A stretch of 64,000 nucleotides of DNA from Novosphingobium sp. NDB2Meth1 (lineage in GTDB: Bacteria > Pseudomonadota > Alphaproteobacteria > Sphingomonadales > Sphingomonadaceae). Location: positions 310,001-374,000 of the forward strand of contig NZ_FPEH01000032.1 of assembly GCF_900117425.1 (NCBI RefSeq), given 5' to 3'. The notes under the pieces are model-generated. The model had not been told where the DNA came from. It did no database searches and was given only the letters and a program-made list of their open reading frames with translations. Below are positions 35,819-44,021 of the stretch, piece by piece (position 1 is the first letter of the stretch; each line of letters opens with the position of its first letter). A program made the position numbers and the translations under genes.

Positions 35819-37008
35819 GCCGGCACAGCTTCTGCCGCGTAACTCGCGGTGGCGGCCGAGAGCTTCTCCATGAATTCCTCGATGTGGCTGTCGTCGATGA
35901 CGAGCGGCGGCAAGACGCGGAAAGTCATGTCGCCGGCAGCCACCGTCAGCAACTGGTGGTTGTCCCGCATATGGGCGACGAACGGACGCGGCTCGATCTT
36001 CATCTTGACGCCGAGCATCAGGCCACGACCGCGGACGAGTTCGAACATGTCCGGGTAGTTGCCGATGAACTGCTCGAGCCGGCCACGCAGGCGTTCGCCC
36101 TTGGCCTTGACCTCCTCGAGGAAGGCTGGTTCGGCCACGACGTCGAGCACGGCTTCGGCGGCGGCCATAGCGAGCGGATTGCCGCCGTAAGTGCTGCCGT
36201 GCGTGCCGATCACCATGCCGCGTGCAGCCTTTTCGGTTGCAAGGCAGGCGCCCAGCGGGAAGCCGCCGCCGATGCCCTTGGCGCTCGCCATGATGTCCGG
36301 CGTCACGCCGTACTGCTCATAGGCATACAGATCACCGGTGCGCGCGACGCCGCACTGCACCTCGTCGAAGATCAGCATCAGATCGTGCTCATCGGCCAGT
36401 GCGCGCAGGCCCTGCAGGAATTCCGGCGACGCATCGCGGATGCCGCCCTCGCCCTGGATCGGCTCGACAAGGAAGCCCGCAGTGTGGGGCCCGATCGCCG
36501 CCTTGGCGCCCTCGAGATCGTCGAAGTCGACATAGCGGAAGCCTTCGAGCAGCGGCATGAAGCCCTTGTGCATCTTCTCCTGGTTGGAGGCGCTGATCGT
36601 GGCCAGGGTACGGCCATGGAACGCGTTCTTGAACGTGATCAACTCATAGCGCTCGGTATTGCCGGCGTGCTGGTGATAGGCGCGCGCCGTCTTGATGGCA
36701 CACTCGACCGCCTCGGCGCCCGAATTGGTAAAGAACACCGTGTCGGCGAAAGTCAGATCGACCAGCCGTTGCGCCAAATGCTCGCCCTGCGGGCTACCGT
36801 AGAGATTGGACACGTGCATCAGCGTCGCCGCCTGCTTCTGGATTGCGCCGATCAGATGCTCATTGCTGTGGCCGAGCAGGTTGACCGCAATGCCGCTGGC
36901 GAAATCGAGATAGCGCGTGCCGTCTTCGCTGATCAGATGGCAGTGCTCTCCGCGCACCGGACGCACGCCGCACCGGGGATAGACGGGCATCAACGGAGTG
37001 ATCGACAT
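35815..37008 (-). CDS. argD: Acetylornithine aminotransferase
   Basis: PLP enzyme of arginine synthesis (often also succinyldiaminopimelate transaminase). The ATG at 37008 has AGGAAGGA upstream and gives 397 aa; a longer frame into 37143 is unsupported. Landmarks: [55 protein letters not shown] and the PLP lysine in [17 protein letters not shown]. First gene of argD-argF-hslO, with a palindrome in front of its start. Confidence 0.95.
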   Translation of the reverse strand: MSITPLMPVYPRCGVRPVRGEHCHLISEDGTRYLDFASGIAVNLLGHSNEHLIGAIQKQAATLMHVSNLYGSPQGEHLAQRLVDLTFADTVFFTNSGAEAVECAIKTARAYHQHAGNTERYELITFKNAFHGRTLATISASNQEKMHKGFMPLLEGFRYVDFDDLEGAKAAIGPHTAGFLVEPIQGEGGIRDASPEFLQGLRALADEHDLMLIFDEVQCGVARTGDLYAYEQYGVTPDIMASAKGIGGGFPLGACLATEKAARGMVIGTHGSTYGGNPLAMAAAEAVLDVVAEPAFLEEVKAKGERLRGRLEQFIGNYPDMFELVRGRGLMLGVKMKIEPRPFVAHMRDNHQLLTVAAGDMTFRVLPPLVIDDSHIEEFMEKLSAATASYAAEAVPA

Positions 37009-37032
37009 GGGCTGGGTTCCTTCCTGCTTCGG

Positions 37033-37068
37033 CTCCCGTTTGGCCGGGAGTGTTGTCGTAAACGACAA
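37033..37068 (-). promoter_or_regulatory. Palindromes upstream of argD
   Basis: TTGTCGT-AA-ACGACAA (37053-37068) is a perfect 16-base dyad ending 45 bp before the argD ATG. Next to it, CTCCCG-TTTGGC-CGGGAG (37033-37050) can form a hairpin in the leader. The first is a good operator candidate; which regulator binds is unknown. Confidence 0.5.
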
Positions 37069-37150
37069 ATGGCGACCCGGGAGGGCCGCCATCTGTAGAT
37101 GTCGGTGGCACAGGTCTTCAGCCGACTGGCCGAAGGACCACACGCCGCTA

Positions 37151-37930
37151 TCAGTCTTGTCGGGGCACCAGATTGACTGCCGAGTACTTCCCCCGCCGAT
37201 CGACTTCGAGATCGAACTCGAGCTTGTCGCCCTCGTTCAGCTCGCGCATGCCCGAACGCTCGACAGCGCTGATGTGCACGAAGGCATCCGGCTGGCCATC
37301 ATCACGGGTGATGAAGCCGAAGCCCTTCATGGCGTTGAAGAACTTGACCGTGCCGGTCGCCTTTTCGCCGGTCAGCTGACGCTGGGGAGCGGCCGGCTTG
37401 GCCGCAACGGCGATCACATCACCGACGACCTGCAGATCGGCTGCCGAGATCTTGCCGCCGCGATCGACGAGGTTGAATTCAAGCTGCTGGCCTTCGGCGA
37501 GGCCTTCGAGGCCCGCACGCTCAACCGCGCTGATGTGGACGAACACGTCTTCGCCGCCATCTTCGCGCTGGATGAAGCCGAAGCCCTTCTGGCCATTGAA
37601 GAACTTGACGACGCCCTTGCCGGTGCCGACGACCTGGGCCGGCATGCCGCCGCCGCGCGGGCCGCCGAAGCCGCCGCCGCCACCACCGCCGCCGCGCGGA
37701 CCGCCGCCGAAACCGCCGCGATCACCGCCGCCGAAACCGCCGCGATCACCGCCGCCGAAACCGCCACGGTCACCGCCGCCAAAGCCACCGCGACCACCGC
37801 CGCCGAAACCGCCGCGATCAAAACCGCCGCCGCCGAAACCACCGCCGCCGTAGGGGTCGAAGCCGCCCTCGTCACCGAAACCATCGCGCTTGTCGCGTCC
37901 GCGACCCCGCCGCCCTCTGTCAAAACCCAT
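37151..37930 (-). CDS. Double cold-shock-domain protein with RGG/FGG-rich N-terminus
   Basis: A 259-aa RNA-binding protein. Residues 1-95 are low complexity, Gly/Arg/Phe-rich, with repeats of GGFGGGDR, like eukaryotic RGG boxes. Two cold-shock domains follow (about 100-168 and 185-255), each with the RNP1-type motif: [19 protein letters not shown] and [19 protein letters not shown]. The ATG at 37930 begins [15 protein letters not shown]. An internal ATG at 37645 ([16 protein letters not shown]) would yield a plain double-CSD protein. Double CSDs are common in alphaproteobacteria; the RGG arm is less usual. Likely an RNA chaperone or anti-terminator. Confidence 0.88.
   Translation of the reverse strand: MGFDRGRRGRGRDKRDGFGDEGGFDPYGGGGFGGGGFDRGGFGGGGRGGFGGGDRGGFGGGDRGGFGGGDRGGFGGGPRGGGGGGGGFGGPRGGGMPAQVVGTGKGVVKFFNGQKGFGFIQREDGGEDVFVHISAVERAGLEGLAEGQQLEFNLVDRGGKISAADLQVVGDVIAVAAKPAAPQRQLTGEKATGTVKFFNAMKGFGFITRDDGQPDAFVHISAVERSGMRELNEGDKLEFDLEVDRRGKYSAVNLVPRQD
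37701..37825 (-). repeat. 24-bp degenerate tandem repeat in the cold-shock gene
   Basis: About five units of 24 bases, each coding GGDRGGFG, with only third-position drift between copies. They form the RGG-rich arm and could vary in copy number without a frameshift. Confidence 0.8.
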
Positions 37931-38243
37931 AAAAACCAATAAACCTTCGTTCCGCCCCTGCTTTCCTGGGTGCCGCAAGCCGGACGCGGCTGCCGACGGC
38001 ACAACAAGGGAAACGCGCGAGACTCTGCTCGCCTGATCCTCTGCAGTTAAGACTATAGCCAACAAAAGGCTCCAGTGCGAACGGATTCGTTGCCGGGCAC
38101 AACGTGGCGACCAAAGAGTGTGGCCTTTCTACCATGTTCTGGTGACACTTGCCCTTGACAGAGGCTTTCGGCAAAGCGGACCCCAAGCGTCGGCGCGGCG
38201 CAAGACGCCGAGAGCGCTTAGGCATTGGAGAGAGACGGCTGCC
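37931..38243. other. Divergent intergenic region, cold-shock leader side
   Basis: About 313 bp between the leftward cold-shock gene and the rightward gene at 38244. On the minus strand GGCTATAGTC offers a -10-like TATAGT (38052-38057) about 120 bp before the cold-shock ATG, which would leave a long leader as is usual for cold-shock mRNAs. The -35 is weak. I see no other gene. Confidence 0.4.
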
Positions 38244-38678
38244 ATGTTCCGCAAGATCGATGACAAGACTTTCGCCAGCCCCCAAATCGAACTGGCAGAC
38301 GTCGCCGAAGCGCAGGCGCTTGGAATCGGCATGATCATCAACAACCGGCCGGAAGACGAGTCGCCAGACCAGACGCCGGGTGCCGAGATCGAAGCTGCCG
38401 CCAAGGCGGCCGGCATCGCCTATGTCGCGATCCCGGTGACGCATGCCGGATTCTCGATGCCGCAGGTCGAGGCAATGCAGGCCGCGCTGGCGGAAGCCGG
38501 TGACAAGCCGGTTCTGGCCTATTGCCGCTCGGGCACGCGGTCCACGTTGCTTTGGGCGCTCGCCCAGGCGCGGTCGGGCATGGCGCCGGAAGTTATCGCG
38601 TCCCATGCTGCTGGTGCCGGGTACGACGTCAGCCCGATCATGCCGCAGATCGATTTCCTCGCCGCGCAGGCGCGGTGA
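38244..38678 (+). CDS. TIGR01244-family sulfurtransferase/phosphatase-like protein
   Basis: A 144-aa protein with a dual-specificity-phosphatase-like fold. It begins MFRKIDDKTFASPQIELADV and carries the P-loop CRSGTRS in VLAYCRSGTRSTLLWALA, with the Cys at about residue 94. The family is also called beta-lactamase-hydrolase-like and is linked to sulfide/persulfide handling when fused to persulfide dioxygenase; here it stands alone. Its TGA overlaps the GTG of the next gene, so three genes (38244-40119) form an operon. Substrate unknown. Confidence 0.82.
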   Translation: MFRKIDDKTFASPQIELADVAEAQALGIGMIINNRPEDESPDQTPGAEIEAAAKAAGIAYVAIPVTHAGFSMPQVEAMQAALAEAGDKPVLAYCRSGTRSTLLWALAQARSGMAPEVIASHAAGAGYDVSPIMPQIDFLAAQAR

Positions 38679-39133
38679 GGCAGGCATTCTCGGCCGTGTC
38701 GATCAGCGCTCTCCTTGCGATTCCCGGTGCAGGCATTGCCCTGCAGTCGCTCGGCTCGCTCATCGCAGTTCTGCTTGTCTTCGCGCTGGTCCGTGCGCTG
38801 GGCATGGGCAGTGACGTGCGGATCGCCGACGAGGCGGCAGCGCGGGCGCTCGCGGAAGAGGCGCGCTGCGGCTTTGATCCGATCGAAGTCGCACTTGATC
38901 GCGCCCGCATCGGCGCCCTTTTGCGCAACAGCGCGGGCGAAGTCATGCTCATCCGGCGGCATGGGGCGCGATTCGCCGCCCGCGTGCTGTCCTCGCATGC
39001 CGGTGCCCGTCTGGATCGCGGGTTCCTGACGCTGTCGACAGAAGATCCTCACTTCGGCAGCATCACGCTCGATCTGGGCGAGCGGGCGCAAGTCTGGGCA
39101 GCCAGCCTCCGCCGGCTGGGAGCCCGCGCATGA
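38675..39133 (+). CDS. Unknown membrane-anchored 152-aa protein
   Basis: Starts at a GTG overlapping the previous stop (GTGA, 38675-38678). The N-terminus has a hydrophobic segment (about 8-42: SISALLAIPGAGIALQSLG then SLIAVLLVFALVRALG) that should span the membrane. A cytoplasmic domain of about 105 residues follows with CGFDPIEVALDRARIGALL, EVMLIRRHGARFAARVL and THGxx-free beta-like strands. I recognise no family. Its end overlaps the hydroxylase gene by four bases (ATGA), so it is probably a helper or anchor for that operon. Confidence 0.7.
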   Translation: MRQAFSAVSISALLAIPGAGIALQSLGSLIAVLLVFALVRALGMGSDVRIADEAAARALAEEARCGFDPIEVALDRARIGALLRNSAGEVMLIRRHGARFAARVLSSHAGARLDRGFLTLSTEDPHFGSITLDLGERAQVWAASLRRLGARA

Positions 39134-40119
39134 ACGAGATGATCGCACCGATGCTTGCGGCGCTCGCCACCCCGATCACTCATCCGATCGACGCGATCGC
39201 CTATGCGGTCCCGGCTTTTGTCGCGCTGATCCTGATCGAAATCGCCTGGGCACGCCGCCATGCGCCCGATGCGTATGAAGCGCGCGATATGCTGACGTCG
39301 CTGCTCATGGGCCTTGGCAGCACGATCGCCGGAGCCCTCGTTGCGGGCGCGATCTATGCTGCCGCAACATGGCTTTACGCCCACCGGGTTGCAACGGTGC
39401 CCTACGCTTGGTGGTCGTGGATGGCGGTGCTCGTGTTCGATGATTTCAACTACTACTGGGCCCACCGCACCGGACACCGCGTCCGCTGGTTCTGGGCGGC
39501 GCACGTCAACCACCACACCAGCCAGCACTACAACCTGAGCACCGCATTGCGGCAGACCTGGACCGGCCCGCTGGCGCTGTCATTCGTGTTCCGCATCTGG
39601 CCCGCCTTCATCGGCGTGCCGCCGGAGATGCTGCTCACAGCGGGCGCGGCCAACACGGTCGGTCAGTTCTGGATCCACACCGAAGCTGTCCGCCGCATGC
39701 CCGCCTGGTTCGAATGGATCTTCAACACCCCTTCGCACCACCGCGTCCACCACGCGACCAATCCGCTCTACCTCGACCGCAACTATGCGGGTGTGTTCAT
39801 GTTCTGGGACCGCCTGTTCGGCACCTTCCAGCCTGAACTCGACGAGGAACCGGCGCGTTATGGCGTGATCCGCCAGCTCGGCACATTCAACCTGCTCCAC
39901 AGCGTGTTCCACGAATGGAAGGGCATGCTGAAGGACTTCGCCGTCGCCCCATGGCGCTACAAGCTGGCCTATCTGGTGCGCGAACCCGGTTGGAGCCACG
40001 ATGGCAGCCGCGACAGCAGCGACACGATCCGCGCCCGCTGGATGGAGCGCAACGGATACCTAGCGCCCGATGAGCCCCAGCGCATGGCGGATGAAGGCAT
40101 CGCGGTCAGCCACCCATAG
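39130..40119 (+). CDS. Sterol-desaturase-family (fatty acid hydroxylase superfamily) membrane enzyme
   Basis: A 329-aa integral membrane diiron enzyme. The three histidine boxes are complete: HRTGH in YYWAHRTGHRVRW, HVNHH in AAHVNHHTSQHYN, and HHRVHH in TPSHHRVHHATNPLY. Family members hydroxylate or desaturate sterols, fatty acids, carotenoids or ether lipids; the substrate here is unknown. It is the third gene of a coupled operon and its last 60 bp overlap the 3' end of the convergent lipoprotein gene. Confidence 0.9.
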   Translation: MNEMIAPMLAALATPITHPIDAIAYAVPAFVALILIEIAWARRHAPDAYEARDMLTSLLMGLGSTIAGALVAGAIYAAATWLYAHRVATVPYAWWSWMAVLVFDDFNYYWAHRTGHRVRWFWAAHVNHHTSQHYNLSTALRQTWTGPLALSFVFRIWPAFIGVPPEMLLTAGAANTVGQFWIHTEAVRRMPAWFEWIFNTPSHHRVHHATNPLYLDRNYAGVFMFWDRLFGTFQPELDEEPARYGVIRQLGTFNLLHSVFHEWKGMLKDFAVAPWRYKLAYLVREPGWSHDGSRDSSDTIRARWMERNGYLAPDEPQRMADEGIAVSHP

Positions 40120-41511
40120 CATGTCGTCCGCGAGCTGGGGGTTCGCATAGGTCCAGCCGTCTGCTGAATAGACTTTGCCGAACGTCCCGCGCGTGCCGAA
40201 CGCCAGCGAAACCGTGCGCTGCTCGCTCTTCAGCGTAAGCCCCTCACCCGCGATGGTCGCCGTCCCCGGCTCGAAGCCACGCCCCCACGGGCGCAGCGCA
40301 AAGACATAGGGTTCGTTGCGGAAGCTGCGCACATCGGTGTTGAAGAAGACCGAGAGGTACACCTTGTCGAGCGCCGAGAGAGGCACTGCAGGCATGCGCC
40401 AATCGGATGTCGCGATCACCGGCCAAGGATAGTGCTGCGGATTGCCGTAGAGAATCTCGCTGCGCAGATCGACCAGCGCCTCGCGCGGGGGCTGATAGGG
40501 CTGCACCCGCTCGATCCTGAGGTTGTTCGACCAGGTGAAGCCGAATGAACTCGCATCGATCAGCGGCATCGCGGAGGGCGAACCAAGCCCGGGCGCGTTC
40601 GAGACGGTAACGTTCTCGTAGATGCGCAGATAGGCCTTGTCCTTCAGCTGATGCCCGCTCGCAATGTCACGCCAGCCCTGCTGCCCCTGCCAGCGCACAT
40701 TGCGGAAATGCGAGACGAGCGTGCCGTTGATGTAGGTCGAATGCTCCTGATCGGCGTTGCCGCCGACATTGCCCATGATCTCGCTGTCTTCGGCATAGAT
40801 CATGGTCTCGCCGCCGGGTGCGAAGATCGCATTCTTGCCCCCGAAGATCCTCGCGCGCCGCAGCACTGCCGTAAACAGCCCCGGCGGCGCACCGCCATAG
40901 GTCTCGAGATGCAGCGCCCCCATCGGCTGGACCGCGCCCGGAAAATCAAGCTCGATATCGCGCAGTTCGAAGTGGATGCGGGCCCGGCCCATGTCGAGCG
41001 CACGCATCCGCAGGACAGCCCATTGGTCGCCCGTCCGGAATGTCACCCGCTCCCCCGGTATCGACGAGCGGAACATGTACTGCGTGCCATCAAGGTTACC
41101 GGTGATATCTGGCAGGTTCGGCGCAAAAGGATAGACACAGGGGCGCCCGGCACGGTCACGCGCCTCGTAGACGAACTCCATGCCGCCTTCGGCCCGGCCA
41201 TAGAGCGCGGCGACATCGTTGCCCTGATAGACTTCGCGGCCCGCGGCCTGCGAAGCATCGCACTTCACGAAGAAGCGGTTCGCCGGACGGCGCAGCCCGC
41301 GCATCGGCATGTAGAAGGGATAGCTCGCATCGTGCGCGGCGTATTCGGCTGGCGTATGCGGCGGCGGCAATTCCGTCGGGACCACCGGCTGCAGCGGCGG
41401 CACGGCTGCCTTATGCGGCGCGGTCTGCGCATTTGATTCGCTGCCGAGCCCGCTGCAGCCGATCGTGCCGAGCAGCGCCGCTCCGGCTGCGAGCCACAAT
41501 GGAACTCTCAT
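40060..41511 (-). CDS. Unknown lipoprotein, probably right-handed beta-helix
   Basis: A 483-aa predicted lipoprotein starting at the ATG 41511. The signal is MRVPLWLAAGAALLGTIGC with the probable lipidation Cys at residue 19, followed by a Pro-rich spacer. The body has many short strands with turn residues (RIHFELRDIELDF, YAEDSEIMGNVGG, SSFGFTWSNNLRIERVQ), as in parallel beta-helices. I recognise no named family. It lies directly downstream of wecB-wecC on the same strand (40 bp), which suggests a role with a surface polysaccharide. Its 3' end overlaps the convergent hydroxylase gene by 60 bp. Confidence 0.7.
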   Translation of the reverse strand: MRVPLWLAAGAALLGTIGCSGLGSESNAQTAPHKAAVPPLQPVVPTELPPPHTPAEYAAHDASYPFYMPMRGLRRPANRFFVKCDASQAAGREVYQGNDVAALYGRAEGGMEFVYEARDRAGRPCVYPFAPNLPDITGNLDGTQYMFRSSIPGERVTFRTGDQWAVLRMRALDMGRARIHFELRDIELDFPGAVQPMGALHLETYGGAPPGLFTAVLRRARIFGGKNAIFAPGGETMIYAEDSEIMGNVGGNADQEHSTYINGTLVSHFRNVRWQGQQGWRDIASGHQLKDKAYLRIYENVTVSNAPGLGSPSAMPLIDASSFGFTWSNNLRIERVQPYQPPREALVDLRSEILYGNPQHYPWPVIATSDWRMPAVPLSALDKVYLSVFFNTDVRSFRNEPYVFALRPWGRGFEPGTATIAGEGLTLKSEQRTVSLAFGTRGTFGKVYSADGWTYANPQLADDMLWVADRDAFIRHALGLIGR

Positions 41512-41551
41512 GGCGATCCTTCCAGCAACGGGCAGGCCCGCCCGCATCGCA

Positions 41552-42871
41552 TCAGCTCGCGAGGCGCAGTGCGGTGCCGGCCGTGTCCGCATCGGGCTGA
41601 TCGGGCCAGATGCCGCGCGTGTCATAGACGACCTTGCCGCTGCGCTCGGCGAGCGGGACAACCTTGAACACATCATGATCGACCAGCACAACAAGCAGAT
41701 CGCAGGTCTCAAGCGCGTCATCGAGATCGATCAGGCCCGCCCCGGTATCGGTGAACTCGACCGGCAGCGCCTGCGCATAGGGCTCCACGACGCTGACGCG
41801 CTTGCCATACTTGCGCGCGATCCGCGCCGCGACAAAACGCGCCGGACTTTCGCGGAAGTCATCGATGTTCGCCTTGAAGGCGAGGCCGAGGCAGGCAATG
41901 CGCGCTTCGGGATGCGCGTCGATCAGCTGCGTGGCACGCTCGATCACATGGTGCATCTTCTGGTCGTTCACGCCGCGTGCGGCGCGAATCAACGGGGTGT
42001 GTTCGGGTGCGCTCGCGACGATGAACCACGGATCGACCGCAATGCAGTGCCCGCCGACGCCGGGGCCCGGCTGCAGAATGTTCACGCGCGGATGGCGGTT
42101 GGCGAGGCGGATCACTTCCCACACGTCGAGGCCCATGCGGTCTGCCACGATCGAAAGCTCGTTGGCGAAGGCAATGTTCACATCGCGATAGGCGTTTTCG
42201 ACCAGCTTGGTCATCTCGGCCGAGCGCGCATCCGTAGTGACGCAGGTCCCGCGCACGAAGCGCTTGTAGAACGCCAGTGCTTTGCGAGCACAACGCGGCG
42301 TGATGCCGCCGATCGAGCGGTCGTTGTTGGTCAGCTCTTCGAGAATGCGGCCCGGCAGCACCCGCTCGGGGCAATAGGCGATCGAGACATCGGGCGTCTC
42401 GCGCGTCAGGCCGGGGAACTTGAGGTCAGGACGCAGGCCCGCCATCAGATCGCGCATCATCTCGGTCGTGCCGACGGGACTGGTCGATTCGAGGATCACC
42501 ACGTCGCCAGCCTTGAGCACGCCGGCGACTTCGCTGGCGGCAGCCTGCACGTAGGAGACGTCCGGCGTGTGATGGCCGTCCTTGGCGAACGGGGTCGGCA
42601 CTGCAATGACGAAGACGTCGGCGGGCTCGATCTGGGTCGAGGCGCGCAGCAAGCCGCGCTGTACGACACCCTGCACGAGGCCATCGAGATCGACTTCCTC
42701 GATATGGATCTCGCCGCGGTTGATCGTGTCGACCACGCTCTGCGTCACATCAAGGCCGAGCACTGGGCAGCCGGAGCGGGCAATGATCGCGGCCGTGGGA
42801 AGTCCGATATAGCCGAGCCCGACAACGCAGACCTGCGGCTTCACATCACCGTTGCCGATTTTAGCGGACAT
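41552..42871 (-). CDS. wecC: UDP-N-acetyl-D-mannosamine dehydrogenase
   Basis: NAD-dependent four-electron oxidation of UDP-ManNAc to UDP-ManNAcA for surface polysaccharide. The 439-aa protein has the Rossmann motif VVGLGYIGLPTA, the ESTSPVGTTE region and the catalytic Cys in GPGVGGHCIAVDP. The start overlaps the end of wecB by 11 bp, so substrate maker and user are coupled. The UDP-sugar dehydrogenase family is certain; the exact sugar follows from the wecB neighbour. Confidence 0.92.
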   Translation of the reverse strand: MSAKIGNGDVKPQVCVVGLGYIGLPTAAIIARSGCPVLGLDVTQSVVDTINRGEIHIEEVDLDGLVQGVVQRGLLRASTQIEPADVFVIAVPTPFAKDGHHTPDVSYVQAAASEVAGVLKAGDVVILESTSPVGTTEMMRDLMAGLRPDLKFPGLTRETPDVSIAYCPERVLPGRILEELTNNDRSIGGITPRCARKALAFYKRFVRGTCVTTDARSAEMTKLVENAYRDVNIAFANELSIVADRMGLDVWEVIRLANRHPRVNILQPGPGVGGHCIAVDPWFIVASAPEHTPLIRAARGVNDQKMHHVIERATQLIDAHPEARIACLGLAFKANIDDFRESPARFVAARIARKYGKRVSVVEPYAQALPVEFTDTGAGLIDLDDALETCDLLVVLVDHDVFKVVPLAERSGKVVYDTRGIWPDQPDADTAGTALRLAS

Positions 42872-43982
42872 TCCCCAAGAGCTCCACGATACGCCGCGCG
42901 GCGTGCCCGTCCCCGAAGGGATTGTGCGCGCGCGCCATGGCCGAATAGGCAGCCTTATCGTCGAGCAGGGTAAAGATTTCGGAAACTATCCGGGTGGTTT
43001 CGGTGCCCACGAGCTTGGCGGTGCCAGCCTCGACGCCCTCGGGCCGCTCGGTCGTCTCGCGCATCACCAGCACCGGCTTGCCCAGCGCTGGCGCTTCTTC
43101 CTGCACCCCGCCGCTGTCGGTCAGCATGATCTCGGCAAGGCCCAGCAGGCGGGCGAAATGCGGGTAGTCGAGCGGCTCGATCAGCGCGACATTGGGAAGG
43201 TCGCCAAGCGCACCTTCCACCACCTTGCGGACATTCGGATTGGGATGGACCGGGAAGATCAGCGCGACATCGGGCCGGGCGGCAATCTGCCGGATTGCCT
43301 CGGCAATGGCTTCAAGGCCGCCGCCGAAGTTCTCCCGTCGGTGGCTGGTAACGCCGATGATCCGCTTGCCCGCAAAACGCGCTTCGAGATCGGCAAGGCC
43401 ATTGGCCAGCGCCGGTTCGGCCTCGATCTTCGCGGACACCCACTGCAAGGCGTCGATCACCGTGTTGCCGGTCACGTGGATAGCATCGGCCGCCACATTC
43501 TCCGCCCGCAGCGCAGCGGCCGAAGTCTCGGTCGGCGCGAAGTGTAGCGCGGCAATGGTGCCGATGATCTTGCGGTTCACCTCTTCCGGCCAAGGGTGAT
43601 AGATATTGTGGCTGCGCAGCCCAGCTTCGACATGGGCCACCGGAATCTTGCGATAGTAGGCCGCCAAAGCCCCCGCCATCGCCGTCGCGGTATCGCCCTG
43701 AACCACCACCCAGTCCGGCTTCTGGGCATCCATCACGCCGCCGAGCCCTGTAAGCAGCGCGGCGGTCAGCCCATCGAGTGTCTGGTCGGGCTTCATCAGA
43801 TCGAGATCATGGTCCGGCACGATCCCGGCAATCGCCAGGACCTGATCGAGCATGCCCCGGTGCTGCGCCGAAACGCAGGTCACCACGCGAAAGCGCGGAT
43901 CGGAGGCGAGCGCATGCACCACCGGAAACATCTTGATCGCTTCCGGCCGGGTGCCGAAGACCACGAGAATCGTCTGTGTCAT
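42861..43982 (-). CDS. wecB: UDP-N-acetylglucosamine 2-epimerase (non-hydrolysing)
   Basis: Interconverts UDP-GlcNAc and UDP-ManNAc. The 373-aa protein begins ILVVFGTRPEAIKMFPVVHA and has PDWVVVQGDTATAMAGALAA, VAHVEAGLRS and the late LTDSGGVQEEAPALGKPVLV, all typical. It feeds wecC directly. No glycosyltransferases, flippase or polymerase lie beside it, so the polysaccharide assembly genes must be elsewhere. Confidence 0.95.
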   Translation of the reverse strand: MTQTILVVFGTRPEAIKMFPVVHALASDPRFRVVTCVSAQHRGMLDQVLAIAGIVPDHDLDLMKPDQTLDGLTAALLTGLGGVMDAQKPDWVVVQGDTATAMAGALAAYYRKIPVAHVEAGLRSHNIYHPWPEEVNRKIIGTIAALHFAPTETSAAALRAENVAADAIHVTGNTVIDALQWVSAKIEAEPALANGLADLEARFAGKRIIGVTSHRRENFGGGLEAIAEAIRQIAARPDVALIFPVHPNPNVRKVVEGALGDLPNVALIEPLDYPHFARLLGLAEIMLTDSGGVQEEAPALGKPVLVMRETTERPEGVEAGTAKLVGTETTRIVSEIFTLLDDKAAYSAMARAHNPFGDGHAARRIVELLGNVR

Positions 43983-44021
43983 GCCAAGCCCCCTAACACC
44001 GCCGGGTTAAGGGGCGCATAA

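Noticed and set aside
37640-37860. Regular short repeats that resemble a CRISPR or satellite at first sight
   Set aside because: The period is 24 bp, in frame, and codes the RGG arm of the cold-shock protein; there are no unique spacers.
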